A stretch of 64,000 nucleotides of DNA from Bacteroidaceae bacterium (GCA_024398475.1 JAKSJB010000009.1:20228-84227), one strand, 5' to 3'. Shown: positions 27,377-35,952, counted from the first letter of the stretch. The notes: generated by a model from the letters alone, not told the origin. Translations and numbers: made by a program.

Positions 27377-28003
27377 CTAAAATTGTTTGCCACACAAAAT
27401 GGATGTAAGTGTCTCGGATATAATCTTAAAATCAAGAGCGAGGCTTCGGTGACGCAGATAATCCAAATCCATGTCAAGGCGACGTATCATTTTTTCCATG
27501 GAGTCAGTGTATCCATTGTGCAGAGTCGCATCGGATGTAACACCTGGACGACTAATATAAAGCAATTCATAGTCAGGACGGTGCTTTTTAATCTGTTCAA
27601 TGAAAAACTGTCGCTCAGGTCTATAGCCTACGAATGACATGTCTCCGACAAATACATTCCACAATTGTGGTAATTCGTCAAGATGATGGGCTCTGAGACT
27701 CTTACCTACATCAGTAAGTCTGTTGTCTCCTTCCTGAGCCAATTGTGGACCCTCGTCCTCGGCTGTAGTCTTCATCGTACGGAACTTGATGATATTGAAC
27801 GGCTTCCCTCCTTTTCCAATTCTTTCTTGCTTAAAGAATACCGGTCCTTCTCCTTCGGCTTTCTGTGCAATTGCAATAATGAAAAAAAGCGGACTTGTGA
27901 CTATAAGTCCAATTAACGCACCTATAATGTCAAAGGTACGCTTTATGGCTCTTTCTATCAGTCCCATTCCGTCTGTTATATTGTTGCTTGATTCGTTGGC
28001 CAT
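27377..28003 (-). CDS. Initiating sugar-phosphate transferase (PglC/WcaJ-type)
   Basis: First gene of the polysaccharide operon. The 208-residue protein is a small, PglC-like monotopic phosphoglycosyl transferase: one re-entrant hydrophobic segment at about residues 23-48 (FDIIGALIGLIVTSPLFFII), then EGPVFFKQERIGKGGKPF, the KFRTMK motif, the catalytic-type HHLDELPQLWNV (DE pair) near 106 and FVGYRPERQFF near 125. It should transfer a sugar-1-phosphate to undecaprenyl phosphate to start each repeat unit. There is no N-terminal four-segment domain as in WbaP. The initiating sugar is not deducible. Confidence 0.92.
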   Translation of the reverse strand: MANESSNNITDGMGLIERAIKRTFDIIGALIGLIVTSPLFFIIAIAQKAEGEGPVFFKQERIGKGGKPFNIIKFRTMKTTAEDEGPQLAQEGDNRLTDVGKSLRAHHLDELPQLWNVFVGDMSFVGYRPERQFFIEQIKKHRPDYELLYISRPGVTSDATLHNGYTDSMEKMIRRLDMDLDYLRHRSLALDFKIISETLTSILCGKQF

Positions 28004-28105
28004 CTTTTAACAGTTAGTTGTGTGGTTGATGCACATACTGTACTCAATTATTAATATAAACGTAATTATTTCAGCTTTATTGTGATTGTGGTTCAAAAAA
28101 CAATG

Positions 28106-28113
28106 CAAAGATA
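28106..28113 (-). promoter_or_regulatory. -7 box of the polysaccharide operon
   Basis: TATCTTTG on the minus strand (28113-28106). The expected -33 TTTG is replaced by a T-rich stretch, so promoter strength may be modest or regulated. The leader to the first start codon would be about 95 bases. Confidence 0.55.
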
Positions 28114-28199
28114 CGAAAATATTCATATAAAACGATATATGTACATTCAATATTTTAGCATATACATTAAAAGAGTGACATATTATCAGAATTTATTCA

Positions 28200-28207
28200 T
28201 ATCTTTG
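28200..28207 (+). promoter_or_regulatory. -7 box of the DUF3237 gene
   Basis: TATCTTTG at 28200-28207 on the plus strand with no clear -33 element. It would give a leader of about 140 bases before the ATG at 28351. Confidence 0.5.
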
Positions 28208-28350
28208 CAATATAAATGGTACGATTGATCGTCATATATGATATGTCGGAAGATATTAATGATCAGCTGAAAATGACTAAGGTCAAGCGATAATGCATAA
28301 TTTCTAAAACAAGAATAGTATTATTAACTTAACAATCAAATTAAAAATTT

Positions 28351-28857
28351 ATGAAGAAATTACTTTCTTTATGCGTCATAGTTCTTATTGCTATGTCTGC
28401 AAAGGCACAGGTTGCAATGCCTGCAACTCCTGACATTACACCAAAATTGGAGTATGTATTGGAACTTAAAGTGAAGATTGATGGTGCTTTTTCTGTTGGT
28501 AAGACACCTCACGGTGGTCGTACAGTTATTCCTATTACAGGCGGAACATTTGAAGGACCGAACATTAAAGGTACGATTATTCCTGGAGGAGCTGATTATC
28601 AAATGGGTAATCAGGAAACAGGACGCACTGAAGTGGAAGCAATTTACTGTATTAAAACTGATGATGGAGTAAACATCCATGTTCGTAATTGTGGACTCAT
28701 CTGTTCTGGTCAGGGAGGATTCTATTTTGTAACTTCTCCCAAGTTCGAGGCTCCGCTTGACAGTAAGTATGCATGGTTGAATAATGCAGTATATGTATGC
28801 AAACCAGATTTCGGCCATCAGGAATATCTTTCACTTAAGGTGTGGAAAGTAAATTAA
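28351..28857 (+). CDS. Secreted DUF3237 protein
   Basis: A 168-residue exported protein (signal peptide to about residue 20, MKKLLSLCVIVLIAMSAKAQ). The DUF3237 pattern is clear: LEYVLELKVKIDGAFSVG, then PITGGTFEGPNIKGTIIPGG with the GGADYQMG continuation. DUF3237 is a small beta-barrel of unknown function. It starts divergently from the polysaccharide operon, with its own promoter box, and is monocistronic, ending at a bidirectional terminator. No link to polysaccharide is proven. Confidence 0.85.
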   Translation: MKKLLSLCVIVLIAMSAKAQVAMPATPDITPKLEYVLELKVKIDGAFSVGKTPHGGRTVIPITGGTFEGPNIKGTIIPGGADYQMGNQETGRTEVEAIYCIKTDDGVNIHVRNCGLICSGQGGFYFVTSPKFEAPLDSKYAWLNNAVYVCKPDFGHQEYLSLKVWKVN

Positions 28858-28964
28858 TTACCGAAAACATTATCTGTTGCAACTTTTTTAAGATTGGTTG
28901 CGTCTAACAATACAGATAAGTAATTTTAGGTAATTTTTAAGATTAACAGAATCTTCGAAGAAAA

Positions 28965-29003
28965 TGAAAGGGGATTGCTCGTGATGAGTAATCCCCTTTT
29001 CAA
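28965..29003. terminator. Bidirectional intrinsic terminator
   Basis: GGGGATTGCTC (28970-28980) pairs with GAGTAATCCCC (28985-28995), with an A-rich 5' side and TTTT on the 3' side. It serves the converging DUF3237 and NfnAB-like genes. Confidence 0.8.
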
Positions 29004-29019
29004 AATTGTAGATTGATCT

Positions 29020-31377
29020 TTATGAAAGTTTTTCGCTCATAAATTTGGCAGCACGGCGACCATCACCCATTGCGAGGATAACTGTAGCACCACCACGTAC
29101 AATATCACCGCCGGCAAAAATTGTTGGGATGGATGACTGCATTTCATCGTTTACTGCAATAGTGTTCTTGCGTCCGAGTTCGAGTCCCTTGATGGACTTT
29201 GGAACGATAGGGTTAGGACTTACACCAACTGCAACGATTGCCATATCTATGTCGATAGTCTCAATTGCACCCTCAACAGGAACTGGACTGCGGCGGCCGG
29301 ATGCGTCAGGTTCACCGAGCTCCATCTTCTGGAGACGAACCTGCTTCACTGCACCCTTTTCGTCAGCAATATATTCGATAGGGTTGTGTAGTGTCATGAA
29401 TTCGATTCCTTCTTCCTTCGCGTGCTTTACTTCCTCAAGACGTGCAGGCATTTCTTCTTCGCTGCGGCGGTATGCTATGAATACACGTTCTGCACCAAGG
29501 CGCTTTGCTGTACGGCATGAGTCCATAGCGGTGTTTCCACCACCGACTACCATAACGTTCTTTGCCTTGTTGATAGGAGTGTCGCTGTCAGGATTGGAAG
29601 CATCCATGAGATTTACACGTGTTAGATATTCGTTTGATGACATAATGCCGGTACTGTTTTCACCAGGAATGTTCATGAAGTTTGGCAGACCTGCACCAGA
29701 TGCGACGAATATACCCTTGAAACCTTCTGCTTCGAGTTCTTCGGTACTGATTGTCTTACCTACGATGCAGTCCTTGACGAACTTGACACCAATCTTTTCA
29801 AGGTTCTTGATTTCTACGTCAACGATGGCATTTGGCAGACGGAATTCAGGAATACCATATTTCAGTACACCACCGATTTCATGGAGGGCTTCAAACACTG
29901 TAACGTCGAAACCGTTCTTTGCCATGTCACCGGCAAAACTGAGTCCGGCAGGACCTGATCCTACAACAGCCACCTTGATACCGTTTGAAGGTTTGCACTG
30001 TGGAAGAGACATTTTTCCGCTCTCGCGTTCATAGTCGGCTGCAAAACGTTCGAGGTAACCGATTGCAACAGCAGGCTTACCCATCTTCAAATGAATACAT
30101 TTGCTTTCGCACTGCTTTTCCTGCGGACAAACACGTCCGCATACTGCAGGAAGTGAAGACGTTGATTTCAGTACCTTTGCTGCATCGAGGAATTCTCCAC
30201 GTTCGATACTCTTGATGAAAGAAGGAATGTTGATGCTTACAGGACAGCCTTCCATACATGTTGGTTTTGGACAGTCGAGGCAACGTTTTGCTTCAAGCAA
30301 TGCCTGTTCTGCACTCAAACCTGTATTTACCTCTTCGGTACGTGTTGTGGCACGATATACAGGATCAAGTTCTGGCATCTTGCAACGTTCAATAGCAGTA
30401 CGGTCCTTTGGCTTCATCGACTTGCGTAGTTCATCGCGCCAAGGTTGATTGCGGTCAATGAGTTCTTCAAGTGGGGTAGTGGCATCAGCAGATACATTCG
30501 TGTTATTAGAATTACAAGCACAGGTGCTTTCCTTTTCACAAGTGCTGTTACCGTTGACATGTGCTTCAAGTTTCTTCATCTCTTCAAGTTCAGCAGCCTT
30601 GAATGCACCCATACGCTTGAACATCTCGTCGAAGTCAACTTCGTGACCGTCAAATTCAGGACCGTCAACACATACGAAACGAGTCTTTCCTCCTACTGAA
30701 ATACGACATGCACCACACATACCGGTACCGTCAACCATGATAGTGTTGAGCGACACATCGGTTGGAACATTATATTTTTTAGTGAGAAGGCAGCAGAACT
30801 TCATCATAATGGCAGGACCAATAGCGAAGCACTTGTCAACCTTTTCTCTCTGAATAACCTGTTCGATACCTACGGTTACGACTCCCTGTTGTCCGTAACT
30901 ACCGTCGTCAGTCATGATGATTACTTCATCTGAATGCTTGCGGACTTCATCCTCGAGGATGATAAGTTCCTTTGTACGTCCTGCAAGAACGCTGACAACC
31001 TTGTTGCCTGCAGCTTTCAATGCTTTGATGATAGGAAGCATTGGAGCCACACCAACACCACCTCCGGCACATACAACGGTACCGAAATTCTCGATGTGAG
31101 TAGCCTGGCCGAGCGGACCTACAACGTCTGTGATATAATCACCTTCGTTAAGGCTGCACAGTTTGGTAGAAGAGTAACCTACTGTTTGTACTACAAGAGT
31201 GATTGTTCCCTTTACAGGGTCACTGTCTGCAATAGTGAGAGGCATACGTTCGCCTTTCTCGCCGACACGTACGATAACGAAGTGTCCTGCCTTGCGAGAC
31301 TTTGCAATAAGAGGTGCCTCGACTTCAAGTCGGAACACTTTCTCTGAAAACTGAGATTTGCTTACAATCTTGTTCAT
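29020..31377 (-). CDS. Fused NfnA/NfnB-like oxidoreductase (ferredoxin-NADP reductase + GltD-like)
   Basis: A 785-residue cytoplasmic flavoprotein. Residues 1-265 are a ferredoxin-NADP-reductase/DHODB electron-transfer-like module with a [2Fe-2S] site around VDGTGMCGACRISVGG (Cys cluster near 221-238). After a linker with a Cys-rich ESTCACNSNN segment, residues 320-785 are a GltD/NfnB-type module with two [4Fe-4S] sites (CLDCPKPTCMEGCPVSINIP and CGRVCPQEKQCESKC), FAD motif VAVVGSGPAGLSFA and NADP motif VMVVGGGNTAMDS. In separate subunits such pairs couple NADH/NADPH with reduced ferredoxin by bifurcation, or act in glutamate synthase. The fused form is common in Bacteroidetes; the physiological reaction here is not proven. 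Confidence 0.88.
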   Translation of the reverse strand: MNKIVSKSQFSEKVFRLEVEAPLIAKSRKAGHFVIVRVGEKGERMPLTIADSDPVKGTITLVVQTVGYSSTKLCSLNEGDYITDVVGPLGQATHIENFGTVVCAGGGVGVAPMLPIIKALKAAGNKVVSVLAGRTKELIILEDEVRKHSDEVIIMTDDGSYGQQGVVTVGIEQVIQREKVDKCFAIGPAIMMKFCCLLTKKYNVPTDVSLNTIMVDGTGMCGACRISVGGKTRFVCVDGPEFDGHEVDFDEMFKRMGAFKAAELEEMKKLEAHVNGNSTCEKESTCACNSNNTNVSADATTPLEELIDRNQPWRDELRKSMKPKDRTAIERCKMPELDPVYRATTRTEEVNTGLSAEQALLEAKRCLDCPKPTCMEGCPVSINIPSFIKSIERGEFLDAAKVLKSTSSLPAVCGRVCPQEKQCESKCIHLKMGKPAVAIGYLERFAADYERESGKMSLPQCKPSNGIKVAVVGSGPAGLSFAGDMAKNGFDVTVFEALHEIGGVLKYGIPEFRLPNAIVDVEIKNLEKIGVKFVKDCIVGKTISTEELEAEGFKGIFVASGAGLPNFMNIPGENSTGIMSSNEYLTRVNLMDASNPDSDTPINKAKNVMVVGGGNTAMDSCRTAKRLGAERVFIAYRRSEEEMPARLEEVKHAKEEGIEFMTLHNPIEYIADEKGAVKQVRLQKMELGEPDASGRRSPVPVEGAIETIDIDMAIVAVGVSPNPIVPKSIKGLELGRKNTIAVNDEMQSSIPTIFAGGDIVRGGATVILAMGDGRRAAKFMSEKLS

Positions 31378-31399
31378 GTTGATTTATGTGTATGAGTTG

Positions 31400-31522
31400 T
31401 TATTCTTTGTCTTTTTCCGGTTCCGGAATGAATTTGTCACCATTGGCAATTGCTTCGTCCCATGGTTTTACCGTACGAAGTTCTTCAGATTGGTCATCCT
31501 TGCGATTCCAATAAGTACCCAT
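31400..31522 (-). CDS. 40-residue hypothetical protein after serS
   Basis: A short frame from ATG (31520-31522) to TAA (31400-31402): it begins MGTYWNRKDDQSEELRTVKP and ends PEPEKDKE. It is strongly charged and polar, with no signal peptide or membrane segment. The start lies 10 bases after the serS stop and the end about 20 bases before the NfnAB-like start, on the same strand, so it fills an otherwise empty operon gap. I do not recognise the sequence. Codon usage looks ordinary (mixed synonymous codons rather than low complexity). Real small protein or chance frame cannot be separated without homologues. Confidence 0.5.
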   Translation of the reverse strand: MGTYWNRKDDQSEELRTVKPWDEAIANGDKFIPEPEKDKE

Positions 31523-31531
31523 GGCTGATTG

Positions 31532-32848
31532 CTATTTAATGATTTCACATCCCATGTAAGGAACCAATGCCTTTGGTACGCGGATACCTTCGGCAGTTTG
31601 GTTGTTCTCCAGAATAGATGCAACGATACGTGGCAGAGCAAGGGCAGAACCATTGAGAGTGTGGCATAGTTCTGTCTTCTTGTCGGCGATGCGACGGTAA
31701 CGGCATTTCAGACGGTTTGCCTGATAAGTGTCGAAGTTGCTGACGGAAGAAACCTCCAGCCAGCGTCCCTGGGCTTCAGAATAAACTTCAAAGTCATAGC
31801 AGATAGCAGATGTGAAACTCTGGTCACCTCCGCACAGGCGAAGAATACGGTATGGAAGTTCCAACTTGCAGAGAAGTCCTTCCACGTGTTCAAGCATTTC
31901 CTTATGACTTTGCTCGGAATGTTCAGGAGTATCTATTCTTACGATTTCAATCTTTGAGAATTCATGCAGACGGTTCAGTCCACGTACGTCCTTGCCGTAA
32001 CTTCCGGCTTCGCGGCGGAAACATTGAGTGTATGCACAGTTCTTTATAGGAAGATCCTTTTCGTCAAGAATTACGTCGCGGTAGATGTTCGTAACCGGAA
32101 CTTCGGCAGTAGGAATGAGATAGAGGTCATCAACCTCGCAATGGTACATCTGTCCTTCCTTGTCAGGCAACTGACCTGTGCCATATCCCGATGCAGCGTT
32201 TACTACCGTAGGAGGCATGATTTCGGTGTATCCGGAATTGCGTGCCTCGTCAAGGAAGAAATTGATGAGGGCTCTTTGCAGACGTGCTCCAAGTCCAACA
32301 TATACAGGAAAACCAGCACCTGAAATCTTTACACCTAAATCAAAGTCAATAAGGTTGTATTTCTTTGCCAGTTCCCAGTGTGGAAGTTTGGCTTCTGTGT
32401 TGGCAGGAACGGTATCCCAGTTGCCCACAGTATCACCTTCCTTGCATTCGCGTAGGGAGGACTTTACAACTATATTGTCTTCGGCACATGAACCTTCAGG
32501 TACTATGTCGTATGGAATGTTCGGGATTGTGCAGAGATGGGCGGTAAGTGCAGATTCCACTTCGTTCATCTGCTGTTGGAAAGCCTGTGACTCTTCCTTC
32601 AATGCTGCAACCTTAGCCTTGGCTGCTTCTGCTTCGTCACGTTTTCCCTGTTTCATGAGTGCCCCGATTTCTGCAGCACACTTTTTCTGTTCAGCGAGAC
32701 ACGCATCCAGTTTCTGCTGTGTCTCACGACGGTTTCTGTCAAGGGAAATTGCCTTGTCAATGGCTTCCTTGGCATTGCCGAAATGTTTCTTCTCCAAACC
32801 GCGGATAACTTTTTCCGTTTGTTCGGTTATGAGTTTGAGTGTTAACAT
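31532..32848 (-). CDS. serS: Seryl-tRNA synthetase
   Basis: Class II synthetase charging tRNA-Ser (and tRNA-Sec where present). The 438-residue protein has the N-terminal coiled-coil arm (about residues 25-110, Lys/Glu-rich), motif 2 CYTQCFRREAGSYGKDVRGL near 260-280 and motif 3 NGSALALPRIVASILENNQ near 400. The ATG at 32846-32848 (MLTLKLITEQTEKVIRGLEK) matches the family N-terminus; an in-frame start 57 bases upstream encodes an unrelated tail and was rejected. It is preceded by a 68-codon small basic ORF and followed by a 40-codon ORF in the same direction. Confidence 0.96.
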   Translation of the reverse strand: MLTLKLITEQTEKVIRGLEKKHFGNAKEAIDKAISLDRNRRETQQKLDACLAEQKKCAAEIGALMKQGKRDEAEAAKAKVAALKEESQAFQQQMNEVESALTAHLCTIPNIPYDIVPEGSCAEDNIVVKSSLRECKEGDTVGNWDTVPANTEAKLPHWELAKKYNLIDFDLGVKISGAGFPVYVGLGARLQRALINFFLDEARNSGYTEIMPPTVVNAASGYGTGQLPDKEGQMYHCEVDDLYLIPTAEVPVTNIYRDVILDEKDLPIKNCAYTQCFRREAGSYGKDVRGLNRLHEFSKIEIVRIDTPEHSEQSHKEMLEHVEGLLCKLELPYRILRLCGGDQSFTSAICYDFEVYSEAQGRWLEVSSVSNFDTYQANRLKCRYRRIADKKTELCHTLNGSALALPRIVASILENNQTAEGIRVPKALVPYMGCEIIK

Positions 32849-32882
32849 TATGCTATTCTGATTAAAAACGATTGCTGTTGTA

Positions 32883-33089
32883 TTATCTCTTTTTTTGTGA
32901 CGCACGATTTTTTACGCGTTGTCGAATTTCCGCCTTGTGCTTGGCAGAACCAGAGCCGTGAGCACCAGTCTTGTAACTCTTGCCCCTGGCTTTTGTCTTG
33001 ACCTTGTCGGCATTTCCCTCGGATTTCTTCTTGCCTCCGAAATTGATGCCAATGGTCATTGCCTGGTAGATTTCGTTGTCGCTTGCCAT
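32883..33089 (-). CDS. Small basic protein of unknown function
   Basis: A 68-residue protein rich in Lys, Arg, Gly and Ser, with a C-terminal third that is strongly basic (KHKAEIRQRVKNRASQKKR). There is no membrane segment or cysteine pair. It starts 13 bases after the AICAR transformylase stop and ends 35 bases before serS, so co-transcription with both is likely. The composition suggests a nucleic-acid- or ribosome-associated protein, but I do not recognise a family. Moderate confidence that it is a real gene. Confidence 0.6.
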   Translation of the reverse strand: MASDNEIYQAMTIGINFGGKKKSEGNADKVKTKARGKSYKTGAHGSGSAKHKAEIRQRVKNRASQKKR

Positions 33090-33101
33090 CAGGTTAAATG
33101 A

Positions 33102-34283
33102 TTAATGGTGGAACAGGCGGATGCCGGTGAATGCCATGGCAATACCGTATTTGTTGCAAGTCTCAATCACATTATCATCACGTACAGAACCTCCTGCCTG
33201 AGCAATATACTGAACACCGCTCTTGTGGGCACGCTCAATATTGTCGCCGAATGGGAAGAACGCATCACTACCGAGACTCACCTCTGTATTCTTTGCAAGC
33301 CAAGCCTTCTTCTCCTCACGTGTGAGAGGCTCAGGCTTTTCTGTAAAGAACATCTGCCAAGTACCTTCACGCAATACGTCCTCATATTCATCACCCATAT
33401 ACACGTCAATCGTGTTGTCGCGGTCAGCACGCTTTATGTCGCTGCGGAAAGGAAGTCCCATGACTTTAGGACATTGGCGCAACCACCAGAGATCGGCTTT
33501 CTGACCTGCAAGACGGGTACAATGAATGCGGCTCTGCTGTCCTGCACCGATGCCGATGGCCTGTCCGTCCTTGACGTAGCATACAGAGTTGGACTGAGTA
33601 TATTTAAGTGTTATAAGTGCAATCTTCAGGTCACGCTTGGCATCTTCGCTGAGTTCTTTGTTCTCAGTAGGCATGTTCTCAAAAAGGTTGTCACCGGTAA
33701 GGTCAATTTCGTTGCGGCCCTGCTCAAACGTGATACCAAACACCTGCTTGCGCTCTGTCGGAGCCGGACGGTATTCAGTTGACATTTTCAGGACACAGTA
33801 CGTACCTTTGCGCTTTGCACGGAGGATTTCCAATGCTTCAGGTGTATAGTCCGGTGCGATAATTCCGTCGGAAACTTCACGCTTAATAAGCAATGCTGCA
33901 GCTTCGTCGCAAGTGTCACTCAAGGCAATGAAATCACCGAAACTTGACATGCGGTCTGCACCGCGTGCTCTGGCATAGGCTGTAGCAATAGGTGAAAGCG
34001 GAACTTTGATATCATCAACAAAATAAATCTTTTTCAGAGTATCGCTCATAGGAACTCCAACTGCAGCTCCTGCAGGACTTACGTGCTTGAATGAAGCAGC
34101 AGCAGGCATACCTGTAGCGGCTTTCAACTCCCTGACCAACTGCCAACTGTTGAAGGCATCCAATAAGTTTATATAACCTGGACGTCCGCACAATACTTCA
34201 AAAGGAAGTTCACCTTCGTCCATAAACACACGTGATGGCTTTTGATTGGGGTTGCAGCCATATTTCAACTCAAGTTCTTTCAT
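33102..34283 (-). CDS. Stand-alone AICAR formyltransferase (PurH C-terminal domain)
   Basis: Catalyses formylation of AICAR to FAICAR with 10-formyl-tetrahydrofolate in purine synthesis. The 393-residue protein corresponds to the transformylase half of PurH: MKELELKYGCNPNQKPSRV at the start, AAASFKHVSPAGAAVG near 65-80 (with the catalytic KH pair), and SNSVCYVKDGQAIGIGAGQQ near 265-285. There is no IMP cyclohydrolase domain, so the second step must be encoded elsewhere. The ATG at 34281-34283 fits the family; an upstream in-frame start adds eleven non-conserved residues. Own promoter at 34321-34351. Confidence 0.93.
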   Translation of the reverse strand: MKELELKYGCNPNQKPSRVFMDEGELPFEVLCGRPGYINLLDAFNSWQLVRELKAATGMPAAASFKHVSPAGAAVGVPMSDTLKKIYFVDDIKVPLSPIATAYARARGADRMSSFGDFIALSDTCDEAAALLIKREVSDGIIAPDYTPEALEILRAKRKGTYCVLKMSTEYRPAPTERKQVFGITFEQGRNEIDLTGDNLFENMPTENKELSEDAKRDLKIALITLKYTQSNSVCYVKDGQAIGIGAGQQSRIHCTRLAGQKADLWWLRQCPKVMGLPFRSDIKRADRDNTIDVYMGDEYEDVLREGTWQMFFTEKPEPLTREEKKAWLAKNTEVSLGSDAFFPFGDNIERAHKSGVQYIAQAGGSVRDDNVIETCNKYGIAMAFTGIRLFHH

Positions 34284-34320
34284 GTCTGATATATTTTCCT
34301 GTAAAATTATTTTCAACGTG

Positions 34321-34351
34321 CAAAGTTAGAAAAATATTCACAACGTACAAA
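34321..34351 (-). promoter_or_regulatory. Promoter of the AICAR transformylase gene
   Basis: Minus-strand TTTG (34351-34348), a 19-base spacer and TAACTTTG (34328-34321). The start codon at 34283 would have a leader of about 30 bases. No PurR-like or riboswitch structure was recognised. Confidence 0.7.
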
Positions 34352-34454
34352 ACAAACTATGTATTTATTGAGAATATCAGTTGTAAAGCATTGGTTTTTA
34401 TGCCTTTTTTTCGTTTTCATTTCACATTTCGTTTTTCATTTCGTTATTTATTCC

Positions 34455-34462
34455 TATCTTTG
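34455..34462 (+). promoter_or_regulatory. -7 box of the acidic-tail protein gene
   Basis: TATCTTTG at 34455-34462, preceded by T-rich DNA without an exact TTTG at -33. Start codon at 34508. Confidence 0.55.
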
Positions 34463-34507
34463 CAGCCGAAAAGCTCAATAAGCATTATAAACAAAGCATA
34501 ATTCAAA

Positions 34508-35341
34508 ATGGCAAGAGAGAGAATAAGACGTGACCGTTCAGACAAGGACGCACAGGATGTTGTCGGTTCGTATGCTATCGATAACATGGCAAAAGGAAAT
34601 ATCTGGACTTATGAAGTAGAGGACATTCACAAGATGCTGATCGAAGTGATGATGTCAGACAAATATAAGGAAAACCGTGTACATTATCATAATATTATCC
34701 GTCCCGTTTTTGATGTTCAGTTTCTGAAACGCGAAGATGATGCAAAAGTCGCTTCATTGGAAGCACAGCACTATCAGATATTTTCATCACCCGACTATGA
34801 AGGAACAAACGCAATAGCAATCCGTAAGCGTCAGATAAAAAAGATTACGGACCTGACCCTGGAAAACGTGTTCCATCTCACTCCAAAGGAAATACTTCGT
34901 TTGATTGATGAAAACATGGGTACAGGCTGGCAGGGACTTCCGTTAGCAATCCAGGACATCATTCAGGCTGCATTTACTGTTGACTGCAGCGTGATGCCTG
35001 AAGTGGCAATGCATCGTGTCGGAGGCATAATTGACCGCCGCAGGGAAGATGGATATGAAGTGCTCGAGATAGAACGTGGAACATGGATTGAAGGAGTATT
35101 CATTAAGGTCAAGCCAAAAATGGAAAAACTTCATTTCGAGGTTCTTGTCGATGGCAAGCGTTCTTCACGCGATGAATCAGATGACGAAGAGGACGATGAC
35201 GATGATGATGATTTGGAAGATGAGGAAATCGATGACAATGATGATGATATGGATGAAGAAGAGGATGAGGAACCAAACGAAGAAGATGCAACAATCGAAG
35301 ATATCGATGCGATTGATGATACAGACGACGATGACGAATAA
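34508..35341 (+). CDS. Conserved-looking protein with a 60-residue acidic tail, function unknown
   Basis: A 277-residue cytoplasmic-looking protein: no signal peptide or membrane segments. Residues 1-215 are a folded-looking domain starting MARERIRRDRSDKDAQDVVG. The last about 60 residues (from SSRDESDDEEDDDD onward) are almost entirely Asp and Glu, a natively disordered tail of the kind found on proteins that bind basic partners. It has its own promoter box and is divergent from the AICAR transformylase gene; no operon partner follows. I do not recognise the N-terminal domain. The nucleotide sequence of the tail is low complexity GAY/GAR, so alignments there are meaningless. Confidence 0.75.
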   Translation: MARERIRRDRSDKDAQDVVGSYAIDNMAKGNIWTYEVEDIHKMLIEVMMSDKYKENRVHYHNIIRPVFDVQFLKREDDAKVASLEAQHYQIFSSPDYEGTNAIAIRKRQIKKITDLTLENVFHLTPKEILRLIDENMGTGWQGLPLAIQDIIQAAFTVDCSVMPEVAMHRVGGIIDRRREDGYEVLEIERGTWIEGVFIKVKPKMEKLHFEVLVDGKRSSRDESDDEEDDDDDDDLEDEEIDDNDDDMDEEEDEEPNEEDATIEDIDAIDDTDDDDE

Positions 35342-35872
35342 GATGTAATTGATACAGGTTGCGTCGGACTCTGCTTTTTAGTGGAAAAACAGTCGTGGAG
35401 TAGTAGTCAGGTGTGGTGGATAATCTGGTTTTTGTGGAAAAACGGTCAGGGTGTAGTAGCCATTGAAGTTTGACTTCTACTTAACTTCCTCCAACTCCTG
35501 CTCTACAGACCTGCGAAATCATGTATTCTTTGTGTGCAATTTTGCTTCTTGAATAATGCAGTTTCTGTTACTGACTCATAACTGACCTGTAACAGACTCA
35601 TAACTGACTATTAGCGGTAGTATGGCAGGAATGTAGACGCTTTAAGCCTAAAGTGCTCTGTATCAATCGTATAAGGCGTAAATATTATAATAAATAAGTG
35701 GGGAGAAAATGGACACTTTTGTCGTGCTGCTTTATTGCCGTCTTATTGTTGCCTAACCATTATTCTGTAGGAATCTTCGGATGTCAGTCGTTGGCAATAT
35801 TCTGAAAACGATTTTTTTGTGATTTTTTTTGGTGATTTGGTTAACCTTATTTGCTTTTTATCTCCCTATTGC
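35342..35872. other. Gene-free interval with two repeat types
   Basis: No gene is seen. It contains a direct repeat of GTGGAAAAAC with adjoining sequence (35381 and 35434, period about 53), a CCAACTCCT/AACTTCC stretch near 35481-35499, and an inverted four-copy 11-bp array at 35571-35614. The last two look like an inverted, diverged copy of 5804-5950. Confidence 0.6.
35571..35614 (-). repeat. 11-bp array, inverted relative to 5804-5858
   Basis: Four units of CTGACTCATAA type at 35571, 35582, 35593 and 35604; read on the minus strand they give TTATGAGTCAG, the same word as at 5804-5858. Confidence 0.75.
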
Positions 35873-35903
35873 TTGCCTATATTACATTTTTGCTATATAT
35901 TTG
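35873..35903 (+). promoter_or_regulatory. Promoter of the fused ABC transporter
   Basis: TTG (35873-35875), a 20-base spacer and TATATTTG (35896-35903), about 50 bases before the ATG at 35953. Confidence 0.65.
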
Positions 35904-35952
35904 CAAAGTGTTTGTAGAATAATATTACTGACTTTAAAATTAACATGGAATT

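Larger units (their letters stand above)
28004..28350. other. Divergent promoter region of the polysaccharide operon and DUF3237 gene
   Basis: No gene is seen. The region is A+T-rich and holds a minus-strand promoter box (28106-28113) for the polysaccharide operon and a plus-strand box (28200-28207) for the DUF3237 gene. No UpxY/UpxZ-like antiterminator gene or inverted-repeat-flanked invertible promoter was seen between them. Confidence 0.55.

Noticed and set aside
28004..28350. Looked for inverted repeats that would make the polysaccharide promoter invertible
   Set aside because: No convincing pair of inverted repeats flanks the promoter and no recombinase gene is near.
29045..30034. Long open frame antisense to the NfnAB-like gene
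   Set aside because: The coding strand has all flavin and cluster motifs; the antisense frame has none.
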